From Candidatus Aminicenantota bacterium (GTDB lineage Bacteria; Acidobacteriota; Aminicenantia; UBA2199), in assembly GCA_024644125.1 (NCBI GenBank), contig JAHELQ010000043.1, positions 1 through 19,023 on the forward strand: DNA of 19,023 nt. The letters run 5' to 3'. A program made the position numbers and the translations under genes. Shown here in pieces: positions 6,546-13,740 of this stretch; the first letter of the stretch is position 1; every line of letters begins with the position of its first letter. Under the pieces are notes generated by a model, which saw nothing but the letters and a program-made list of their open reading frames with translations, was not told the DNA's origin and ran no database searches.

Positions 6546-7727
6546 TCAACCAGCCCCCGGCGCAACGATTTTGCCCGGGGAACTCCCGTTATTATCTACT
6601 ATTTCTGCTTTAGCGAATCGGAAAATACGATTTGCCCCATCTTCATCAATCTTAAAACCAAGCCAATTTTTCTCATAAATTTTGCCGGTAATATTGTCTG
6701 CGGTCAAAATCTTCCATTCCCCTCCATGCGCCTTCCCAGAGTCACCGCCGGAGATCGAGAACTCATTGTTGAAGTTATGCTTCATGGTAATGATTAAATC
6801 CGAAAGAGCATCGAAGGTCAAATCATGTTTCGAGTATTCACCCTCAGGAGGCAGCACATCGATAATCATGGAGCTGATCCCATAACATTTGGTCAGACGA
6901 ATGAAGGACGGGATCAAAAACGCCTCCTCTTCAAGCACTGGAAACCGGCTTTTGATTTGCGCCGTGGAATTCAAAAGAACCCGCTTAAATGGGAAAAAAG
7001 TCTCCGCTTCAGTTGAATGAAATGGCGCCTTCCTTTTAATCCATTCCCATAATTCTGTTAGCGTCGAAATAAACTCCTCCGGAAACAAAAAGCCCGTGTC
7101 AAAATCAAGAATAAAAAGATTCCCATGGTTATGAAGTAAATGATTTATAGCCATATCCGGATCCGGTTCGCCAGCAAAATGCGCATTCGACACCCACCAA
7201 TGCAGTTTGTATTTACCTTCGGGAGGGCGATCTGCCGCGTTGTATTTATAAGGATAGTAGCATAAGGTCTTCAGGTCATTTTGATTATCGCGCTCTTCAA
7301 AGTCAGGCCGGACTTTTGCAAATTTGATTCTTCCGCTTTCACAGGAGTTATAATAATTTTCGCTTTTATTTTTTTTAAGTTGGCAAATATCATTTTCGAA
7401 TTGAGGAATCCGTTCAAGTTCGACTGGGGATCCCATGTTAAACAAAACCACATTTTCCCCCGCCCGGAGCCCTTGAAAGAGATAATTTGCCGCCACAGCG
7501 AGTTTATGAGTTCCCCGTTCCCCTTTGAGTAAAATACAAGCATCCAATGGTAGAGATTTTTCATCGCCGATGATATTTTTATCCAGCTTTTCAAACCCGA
7601 ATCCTGTTATGTATCCCTCTCCGCGAACCCGTTTGCCGCTTTCCGTAGAATCTTCGCGACGCATTTGTTTTTCAGCCCGACTGATCTGGGTATGGAGAGA
7701 AAGGAAAATTTTTATGGCCGATCTCAT
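6546..7727 (-). CDS. KaiC-like protein with degenerate Walker A, partner of the HD-KaiC protein
   Basis: A 393-residue RecA-fold protein. YITGFGFEKLDKNIIGD at about residues 39-55 is the KaiC-type entry segment. It is followed by ILLKGERGTHKLAVAANYLF, where the P-loop reads GERGTHKL (69-76) instead of GxxGxGKT/S: the lysine remains, but the glycine before it and the Ser/Thr after it are lost. A Walker B-like LFILDFD lies at 204-210. The glutamate usual after strand 2 is not visible; NMGSP stands there. The protein is probably a weak or dead ATPase with a structural or sensing role. I chose ATG 7727, 7 bases after AGGAGG (7740-7735), over GTG 7730. It overlaps the upstream stop as TGATG, so the two proteins are made together. 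No described family is recognised beyond KaiC-like. Confidence 0.8.
   Translation of the reverse strand: MRSAIKIFLSLHTQISRAEKQMRREDSTESGKRVRGEGYITGFGFEKLDKNIIGDEKSLPLDACILLKGERGTHKLAVAANYLFQGLRAGENVVLFNMGSPVELERIPQFENDICQLKKNKSENYYNSCESGRIKFAKVRPDFEERDNQNDLKTLCYYPYKYNAADRPPEGKYKLHWWVSNAHFAGEPDPDMAINHLLHNHGNLFILDFDTGFLFPEEFISTLTELWEWIKRKAPFHSTEAETFFPFKRVLLNSTAQIKSRFPVLEEEAFLIPSFIRLTKCYGISSMIIDVLPPEGEYSKHDLTFDALSDLIITMKHNFNNEFSISGGDSGKAHGGEWKILTADNITGKIYEKNWLGFKIDEDGANRIFRFAKAEIVDNNGSSPGKIVAPGAG
6555..6580 (-). terminator. Possible GC-rich hairpin at the end of the KaiC operon
   Basis: CCCCGG (6555-6560) and CCGGGG (6575-6580) are complementary around a 14-base loop. On the minus strand a run of T residues (6545-6540) follows about 9 bases later, overlapping the tyrS stop region. 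The hairpin lies inside the last codons of the minus-strand gene. It would be an imperfect terminator for that direction and has no U-run for tyrS. Confidence 0.3.
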
Positions 7728-10354
7728 CACACATCCTCCTTAAACCTTATTTTGAAAGGATGGGCCCCGAATACATGCCGTTGGTATCGCGATTTTTTCA
7801 CCTCGAACATTTTCATTTTGTAATTCAGTTTTTCAGCCCAATCCAATTCGATCCAAATGTCCGATAGAAACTGAACCTCTTCAATCTCTTTGTGTTTTTC
7901 ACCAGGGGCTCCGCCCGGATCTTCCAGTATATAAATACCCAAAAGGCCGCTGAACGAAATGAGCCTGAAGAGTTTAAAAATGTACTCTCGCGCCATCGGC
8001 TCGTTCAAGAAGGAATTGATGTTATCGATTACTATTGCGTGAAGTCGCATAGGATGGAACGGATTCCCTTCAGTGACAGAAACGGATGATTCGATCAACC
8101 TGGAAATTTGTTTGAATCTTTGCCAGAAGAGTTTCCGCTCATTCGTAGCAGTCTGCTCTCCAACAAAGCGGGGGGATAGACGAGGTAACAATAATACCCT
8201 ACAATTATCCGAGCTGGGGAACAGCTTTATGTATTCCGCCTCGCCATCATCCGATGACTCATCTCCACCAGACAAATCCGTTCCTAGTGGTTGGGATTCA
8301 AGTATTTTAATAGCGGAGTGAAAATTCTCATTATAGAATGAATCAGTGAAATATTCACTGTTCGGATTATTCCCATTTTCCCTTCGCTGAGAATCAAGAT
8401 TCCCCCCAGACGGCGTCGCTATTCCCGGAACGCTGACGTCCGGATCCGGATACCCTAATTGAATCGCCAGATTCTTTATGGTGAATATGGGCTGTTCAAG
8501 GCTAAAATATGCTACAGCTCCGGTATTGGCGATTACCCTATTACAGGCGAATGTTTTTTCGCACGACCCATCGCAGCCTCGTAAAGACAAATTCGATATT
8601 ATATCGAGGGCCAGCGTTGATTTCCCGATTCCCGGAGGCCCCGCTATGACAAGGTTCATTCCCAGGAGTCTTGGATTGAAGGTGAGACTCTTGTTGTCAA
8701 CGCCTACATCGACACTTTGTATATACAAAGCCCCCAGTTTCGGTAATTCTATTCCCCGCGGCGCGGTAGATGGGCAAGGCGTAACCTCATCCAGCAAGTA
8801 GGTCAAGGATTCGTTGCCCGGGTGTACAAAAAAGTGACGAATATCCACGCTACCTTTCGCCACTTGAACAGAAAACGAATCCGATTTACCCGGCCAGGTT
8901 TTCGTAATGTCTCCAGTTCGCTTCCAAAAAACATCTAAATCCCTATCGCTTACAATGGAATCGATAAAAAATAGGAACCATGAACTGATGATGGAATAAT
9001 CAAGTACGCACTGTGATTCGGAGGGATTTATATCGGATACTATCTCAGCCTTTATCGTCCACTCGAGATCCAAATCCTGGATATCAAGCGAAAAGGGGAC
9101 AACCACACCTTCCGGCAATGCTTCATCGAGGCAAATAAACTTATGTTTTGTCGGATAGGAAAACAATTGCGCCAACCGGCTGATACGATGGACAATGAGT
9201 TTCAACTCCTGTTGGCTTTCGAATCCGCTTTCGCTTTGCAGCATTTCCCAGGAAAAATATTTCTTCTTGAAAACTCCGTATTTAAGTTTGAACATGGCTT
9301 CGATGATGCGGCTCACTTTGAAATTGTTGACAGCAGGCTCCACCGCCGGGACCATATAAAATAAAGATTGATCATCAGTTTTTTTCGTCACCTTCAGCAA
9401 ATGCCCATCCACTTCCACCAGACAGGCCTGGACATTGATGTACATTTGCATCAGCTCGGTTTCCCAGGCTTTCAAAATCCTGTTCTTCCCGAACACATCC
9501 CCGGCGAGATTCTGATACAAACTGTCTTTAGTCTGACATTCCCTGACAAGTTGCTTAAGATCTCCCACTGTATAGACAATGATGCAGCGCCCCACCAGAT
9601 CAATCCGGCAACCACCGATATTTGACCGGAACTCTCCTTTGGAAGACCTGGAATTCACCTTCCGAATTGGTTTGCTGACGGTAGCTTCAGTAGGAAGAGC
9701 GCGATGATAGGAAGTGTCCAACTCGTCTCCAATGGTCAGCAACGCGCACAACCAGCCGATTCGGATCTTCCCGTAATGGGCGAGATATTTGTCCTCGATG
9801 AGTTTCTGCGCGCAATCCCTGGCATCGTTCTCTTTAAACCCCTCGCAATGGCTGAAAGCGACAATGGCCACAAGACTGGCGAGCTCTTTGTCGAAAAGGG
9901 CGAACTTCGTCGGGTGCAGCAGTAGCTCGTATGCGCTGATAAGAGGATGCGGCTTTTTTTTCAACGATTCTTTCTGCGGGCCTGAAAGCTCAAGATCCAG
10001 TGTTTCAGCCACGCCTTTTGCATAGTTTTCAAATCCAATCCTGGATTTTTTTTCCCGGGTATCGTCTTCATCCAGCTTGCCGATGTCGTGCGTCAAAACG
10101 GCCACCAGCAAAATGTAGATCTCGGCGGAGTTTAGACTCAGGTTATCGCTGCCGCTTATCAGGTTCTCGATTTCGTGGACTATTCCGCGGGTATGGTTGA
10201 CTCCAGTCAGACTGCCTCCCTGATGAGGGAGAGCGTCAATGAAAGGTTCCACAACCTTGCAAACGGTTTCCAGACTATCGACTAATTTCAGCGATTCGTG
10301 ATCGTCCCTGGATTTCAACATATACAGGAGTTTCCCCTCGATTGCATGCAACAT
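7727..10354 (-). CDS. HD phosphohydrolase domain fused to KaiC/RadA-like ATPase
   Basis: An 875-residue fusion from ATG 10354. Residues about 40-225 form an HD domain with all expected metal ligands: H54, H89-D90 in LTHDIGK, H136, H169 and D210 in IGDELD. HD enzymes hydrolyse phosphate esters of nucleotides or other substrates; the substrate here is unknown. Residues about 225-545 show no motif I recognise. Residues about 560-875 are a KaiC/RadA-like ATPase: Walker A GPPGIGKST (572-580), AYFSLEQP with the expected glutamate (620), Walker B HAIVIDN (772-778) and a KaiC-type end (EVKKSRYQRHVFGAHPFKIR). An 80-residue low-complexity stretch rich in N, S, D and G (about 637-715) is inserted in the ATPase core. 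I rejected a longer TTG start at 10408 because that TTG is the -35 box. GAGG at 10364-10361 supports ATG 10354. Confidence 0.85.
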   Translation of the reverse strand: MLHAIEGKLLYMLKSRDDHESLKLVDSLETVCKVVEPFIDALPHQGGSLTGVNHTRGIVHEIENLISGSDNLSLNSAEIYILLVAVLTHDIGKLDEDDTREKKSRIGFENYAKGVAETLDLELSGPQKESLKKKPHPLISAYELLLHPTKFALFDKELASLVAIVAFSHCEGFKENDARDCAQKLIEDKYLAHYGKIRIGWLCALLTIGDELDTSYHRALPTEATVSKPIRKVNSRSSKGEFRSNIGGCRIDLVGRCIIVYTVGDLKQLVRECQTKDSLYQNLAGDVFGKNRILKAWETELMQMYINVQACLVEVDGHLLKVTKKTDDQSLFYMVPAVEPAVNNFKVSRIIEAMFKLKYGVFKKKYFSWEMLQSESGFESQQELKLIVHRISRLAQLFSYPTKHKFICLDEALPEGVVVPFSLDIQDLDLEWTIKAEIVSDINPSESQCVLDYSIISSWFLFFIDSIVSDRDLDVFWKRTGDITKTWPGKSDSFSVQVAKGSVDIRHFFVHPGNESLTYLLDEVTPCPSTAPRGIELPKLGALYIQSVDVGVDNKSLTFNPRLLGMNLVIAGPPGIGKSTLALDIISNLSLRGCDGSCEKTFACNRVIANTGAVAYFSLEQPIFTIKNLAIQLGYPDPDVSVPGIATPSGGNLDSQRRENGNNPNSEYFTDSFYNENFHSAIKILESQPLGTDLSGGDESSDDGEAEYIKLFPSSDNCRVLLLPRLSPRFVGEQTATNERKLFWQRFKQISRLIESSVSVTEGNPFHPMRLHAIVIDNINSFLNEPMAREYIFKLFRLISFSGLLGIYILEDPGGAPGEKHKEIEEVQFLSDIWIELDWAEKLNYKMKMFEVKKSRYQRHVFGAHPFKIRFKEDV

Positions 10355-10379
10355 TTCCCACCTCACATCATCGATTGTA

Positions 10380-10408
10380 ATTATACTCCCCTGAACATAA
10401 TTTTGCAA
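10380..10408 (-). promoter_or_regulatory. Near-consensus sigma-70 type promoter of the HD-KaiC operon
   Basis: TTGCAA (10408-10403) and a perfect TATAAT (10385-10380) are 17 bases apart on the minus strand. Transcription should begin near 10375, giving a leader of about 20 bases before ATG 10354 with GAGG in it. The promoter rules out start codons upstream of about 10375. Confidence 0.8.
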
Positions 10409-10447
10409 AATAAATAAAAAAAAATATTTTTATATATTATTGCAGGA

Positions 10448-11230
10448 TCAGTCGCCGGGGAAACGGCGGAGGTCGGTTCTCTCGAAGGTCCATTCGGGAG
10501 TGACGAGGGGGCCAGTGAAGGCGGAGATGTACCAGGGGTCGAGATGGCGATGATTGGGATTTTGCAAGATGTGGATCTTCTGGGCCGGCATGAAGCTCTG
10601 GGCCAATAGGAAGATAAATTCGCCGGAACGGGGATTGCGGGCCATATCCACAACGATCACAGCGTGGCCGTAAGGATTGCCCGATTGGATGAACACGTCG
10701 CCGATGTTCATCTGCTTGAAATCCACAGGCCGCAGCTCGGCTAGCAGCGAGGCGGTATTGGCGTAGGAGAAGATGTAATTCATGTACTTGCGAAAACTTT
10801 TGTAAGAGCAGGAAGGATCGGCATGATCCCTAAAATGACGAGGTCTGCCATCGCTGACAAAATTGAAGTGAATGTCGTCGAACCGTTTTCGCCCGAACAA
10901 AAATTCGCCCCGCAACCGCATAACCGCATCGGCGCATTGTTGTAGATCACGGGTCCCTGTGTCCATGGAGATGACCGCCGCGTGAACGCCCCTTACGGGC
11001 TTGATTGTACCGTCGTAATAAAGAACCGGAGAACCGTCCGGTTCCAGCGGCAAGCGCCTCAGATACGCGCCGAACGAATCTTCGGGCGCCAATACCCGCA
11101 CATAGCCTTCTGGTAATTCGAAGCGGGATTCGACGGTTCCATTATCCGGTTGGACAAACGAACCGGCTTCGGCAATCCAGCATAAATTCATCAGCATTGC
11201 ACACAATATCGAGCAACCAATCCTGGTCAT
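10448..11230 (-). CDS. Secreted DUF4846-family protein
   Basis: A 260-residue protein whose core matches my memory of DUF4846: a SFGAYLRRLPL segment, YYDGTIK, DLQQCADAVMRLRGEFLF, a GDVFIQSGNPYGHAVIVVDMA segment and LAQSFMPAQKIHIL followed by PWY. The function of the family is unknown to me. I chose ATG 11230, which has GGAGGG 4 bases upstream; a frame from 11275 would begin upstream of the promoter's likely start site. The first 22 residues (MTRIGCSILCAMLMNLCWIAEA) look like a signal peptide with cleavage after AEA, and no lipobox is clear, so the protein is probably periplasmic or secreted. It has its own promoter. The 39-base gap to the HD-KaiC promoter is nearly all A/T. Confidence 0.8.
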   Translation of the reverse strand: MTRIGCSILCAMLMNLCWIAEAGSFVQPDNGTVESRFELPEGYVRVLAPEDSFGAYLRRLPLEPDGSPVLYYDGTIKPVRGVHAAVISMDTGTRDLQQCADAVMRLRGEFLFGRKRFDDIHFNFVSDGRPRHFRDHADPSCSYKSFRKYMNYIFSYANTASLLAELRPVDFKQMNIGDVFIQSGNPYGHAVIVVDMARNPRSGEFIFLLAQSFMPAQKIHILQNPNHRHLDPWYISAFTGPLVTPEWTFERTDLRRFPGD

Positions 11231-11255
11231 CGTACCCTCCGGTGTGTAGTGTCTA

Positions 11256-11283
11256 ATTATAGCGCACCGCGACAATGTTTCAA
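11256..11283 (-). promoter_or_regulatory. Sigma-70 type promoter of the DUF4846 gene
   Basis: TTGAAA (11283-11278) and TATAAT (11261-11256) are separated by 16 bases on the minus strand. The promoter lies inside the last codons of the upstream radical SAM gene, whose TAA shares bases 11257-11259 with the -10 box. The start site should fall near 11249, leaving a leader of about 20 bases before ATG 11230. Confidence 0.75.
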
Positions 11284-12213
11284 CATCTTGTCAGGAAAAT
11301 GGGTGAACAAGGTGAGACATAGATGGCATGGCGTTTGAAATCGCGTATTCCATTGTTCCGGATCCAATCCTGCGCGCCGCGCCATTTGGAGGGGCCCCTG
11401 CCCTCGAAGATCATCGAGAAGCGGATGCTCATCCCTGCGCCGGAGCAGCTCCTTCCATGACAACAGCAACGGATCCCCAATGGCGAAAGACGGTCGGCAA
11501 TCGAGACCAATAACTCCGCAGCATGGATAAACGATTCCGTCTTCTCCCACTACCAGATCGCGGAAGCCGAGGTCGCATCGTTTCTGCCATTTTTTATTGT
11601 TTGAACTTTGCCCTGAAAGACATTGGAGCGGATGATTTGGATTGTTCAGCGGCATGTGGGGGATGCGGTTGCAAAAGCGGGAACGGTTGTGGTTTTTTTC
11701 CATGAACTCGGGCAACGCATCTTCGATCACTGCCATCATGCGCTTCACAGCTTCAGGATCGCCTGGAATATCCCGCAACGTAAGATTGGTCTCGATGGCC
11801 AATTCGTCCGCTCTACTCAGCAAAGAAATCAATTGACCTACCGCAACACTCCGTTGATGCTCCGCATCGACACTGACTCGAAGCGACACGCCCTCGAATC
11901 CGGCAATCTCCTCCAGAAGGCCCGGCTCGTCTCGATACCAGATTCCGCTGGTCAGTATTTCCGAACGGAAGCCTGTATCGCCCGCCAGTTCGATTCCAGC
12001 CGTCAAGCTCTCAAACGACAGGAACGGTTCACCGCCAGTCCAGGTGACAAAACCGGCAAAATCCAGGTCTCGCGCGCGGGCGAAAAAGTCCATCAACCAC
12101 ACAGGAGATAATTCTTCGACGCGGTCTGCCGCAGCCGAAACGTTGCACGACGGACATCCAACAGCGCAGCGACGATTCAAAAACAACACAGTATTCTGAA
12201 AATCCACATTCAT
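11257..12213 (-). CDS. Radical SAM protein with Cys-rich C-terminal region
   Basis: A 318-residue radical SAM enzyme. The [4Fe-4S] cluster that cleaves S-adenosylmethionine is bound by C16-X3-C20-X2-C23 (CAVGCPSC), and TGGEP at 59-63 is the usual SAM-binding element. SVDAEHQ and IETNLTL fit later strands of the barrel. The C-terminal part carries many Cys residues (C181, C198, C213, C231-C232, C239, C296, C299, C314), with GEDGIVYPCCG resembling SPASM/twitch domains that hold extra clusters, though the spacing is not a textbook SPASM. The substrate is unknown, and no small precursor-peptide gene is evident beside it. ATG 12213 has only a weak ribosome site. The gene follows the MBL-fold gene by 36 bases and is likely in the same transcript. 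Confidence 0.85.
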   Translation of the reverse strand: MNVDFQNTVLFLNRRCAVGCPSCNVSAAADRVEELSPVWLMDFFARARDLDFAGFVTWTGGEPFLSFESLTAGIELAGDTGFRSEILTSGIWYRDEPGLLEEIAGFEGVSLRVSVDAEHQRSVAVGQLISLLSRADELAIETNLTLRDIPGDPEAVKRMMAVIEDALPEFMEKNHNRSRFCNRIPHMPLNNPNHPLQCLSGQSSNNKKWQKRCDLGFRDLVVGEDGIVYPCCGVIGLDCRPSFAIGDPLLLSWKELLRRRDEHPLLDDLRGQGPLQMARRAGLDPEQWNTRFQTPCHLCLTLFTHFPDKMLKHCRGAL

Positions 12214-12249
12214 GCAATTCAGCCGGAATTCAAGCGAAAGCCTAAAAGA

Positions 12250-12918
12250 TCAATCTTTTAAAATCACTCCCTGGATTGGGGGATTTAATTTCTGTATGAA
12301 AATTTGGGCATCTTCCGGGGTGCCCACGACATCGGCGAAATGGATGGGGACCGCCACTTTGGGACGAATGGTATTGGCCGCTTCCGCCGCTTCGATCGCG
12401 TCCATGGTGAATTTTCCTCCGACTGGAAGAAAGGCGACATCGGCTTCGATATCCGCCATTTCGGGAATATGGTCCGTGTCTCCGGCAAAATAGTAACTAC
12501 CTTCAGCAAATTGAAGGATATAACCGACCCATTTTTTCCGTTTGGGGTGGAACCATTTTTTGATGTTATAGGCCGGTACTGTCTTGAAGTTCATCCCTTC
12601 CAACCGGTGTTCCTCGAACGGAACGACGCCGATTACTTCCGCAACCGGTAATTTCTTGAATTTTTTTGCAGCCTTCTTCGGGACAACGAGAACTGTATTT
12701 TTTTTAATAATCCGATCGATATCTTTCTCCGAAAGATGATCGAAGTGATCATGGGTACAAAAAATAACATCCGCGTCGGAAGGGTGACCCTCGATTTTAA
12801 ATGGATCCACATACACAATCTGGTCCCGCTCTATTCTAATTGTGGATTGGCAACAATGACGGATTCCCTTCAATATCTCCGAAAACTCATGATGTTCCCG
12901 GTTTTCACCTTTGCTCAT
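12250..12918 (-). CDS. Metallo-beta-lactamase-fold metal-dependent hydrolase (UlaG-like)
   Basis: A 222-residue MBL-fold protein. The metal-binding motif HDHFDH is at residues 56-61, and GDTDHIPEM supplies the later Asp ligand. PVGGKFTMD and PIHFAD near the C-terminus are typical of UlaG/UPF0173-type proteins, giving a dinuclear metal site for phosphoester or lactone hydrolysis. The start is ATG 12918, 5 bases after GGAGG; a frame from a TTG at 12933 would place that ribosome site inside the gene. The substrate cannot be read from the sequence. It follows the HEAT-repeat gene by 81 bases and probably shares its transcript. Confidence 0.88.
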   Translation of the reverse strand: MSKGENREHHEFSEILKGIRHCCQSTIRIERDQIVYVDPFKIEGHPSDADVIFCTHDHFDHLSEKDIDRIIKKNTVLVVPKKAAKKFKKLPVAEVIGVVPFEEHRLEGMNFKTVPAYNIKKWFHPKRKKWVGYILQFAEGSYYFAGDTDHIPEMADIEADVAFLPVGGKFTMDAIEAAEAANTIRPKVAVPIHFADVVGTPEDAQIFIQKLNPPIQGVILKD

Positions 12919-12999
12919 CTTAGCCTCCTGCAACTATGTGTTGCTAGATCTATCTGCGTTGCCGGAAGCCGAATACCCAGGGGATTCCGGTCCTCCAGC

Positions 13000-13740
13000 T
13001 CAAATAGTCGCCAGTGTTTTTTCCGCCTCTTTTTGGACCTGCCGGTTGGAATCCTCTTTGAGTTTCAACAAATAAGAACGCGAGCGATCCCGGTCGAGCG
13101 CGGAAAGAGCCTGGATGAACTTCAGTTTTACCTCGACATTTTTATCGTTCAGCAATAGATCGGCAAGTTCATATATATAAGGACTCTTACGCCTACCTAA
13201 AATTTCAACCAACGAGGCCCGCACATACCAAACCGAATGTTTGACCGCTTCGGCGAGGGCGATTTCGTCCAATTGGTGGTCAGGAGTGATGCGGGATACG
13301 ATAAAATCCCGGAGGGCGAAATCGTCGATGGACAGCAACGAGATGAGAACAGACTCTTTCACCTCTTTTTTGTGCTCGAGCATCGCCTCCACCATTGCCA
13401 ACCGTTCGGCGGGTTCTTCATTTTTCACCAAATCCACCATTCTGACAGCTCCGGAATCTTTATTCCCCGAGCTTTCCTCCACTGCCTTACGAGCGGCATT
13501 GGCCACCGAACTGTCGGGATGATAGAGAAATTTAGTGTAGAATGAACGTTGCCTGAATTTCAATTCCCGCAGCAATTTCAACCCAGAGGCGATGGTCTTG
13601 GAAGAGAGGTCTCCTACAAGAACAGTTTGCAGAAATTCTATTTTGTCTTCCGTAGACCGGTCCACAAAATCACTTTGCTTCAGGAACTTTATTTGACCGG
13701 AAGCGCTCAAATTGTAAAACGAATCGATGTCTTCTTTCAT
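13000..13740 (-). CDS. HEAT-repeat protein
   Basis: A 246-residue protein that looks all-helical and is built of HEAT-like repeats: segments such as SVANAARKAV, SVWYVRASLVEILG and NVEVKLKFIQALSAL show the typical hydrophobic helix pairs. Such alpha-solenoids usually act as protein-binding scaffolds. No catalytic motif, signal peptide or membrane segment is seen. Its ATG (13740-13738) shares one base with the ribBA stop (TAATG), with no strong ribosome site of its own, so translation is probably coupled to RibBA. Why it sits in a riboflavin cluster is unclear. Confidence 0.78.
   Translation of the reverse strand: MKEDIDSFYNLSASGQIKFLKQSDFVDRSTEDKIEFLQTVLVGDLSSKTIASGLKLLRELKFRQRSFYTKFLYHPDSSVANAARKAVEESSGNKDSGAVRMVDLVKNEEPAERLAMVEAMLEHKKEVKESVLISLLSIDDFALRDFIVSRITPDHQLDEIALAEAVKHSVWYVRASLVEILGRRKSPYIYELADLLLNDKNVEVKLKFIQALSALDRDRSRSYLLKLKEDSNRQVQKEAEKTLATI

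Noticed and set aside
11623..12111. 162-codon plus-strand frame opposite the radical SAM gene
   Set aside because: Shadow frame; the minus strand has the CX3CX2C and TGGEP motifs.
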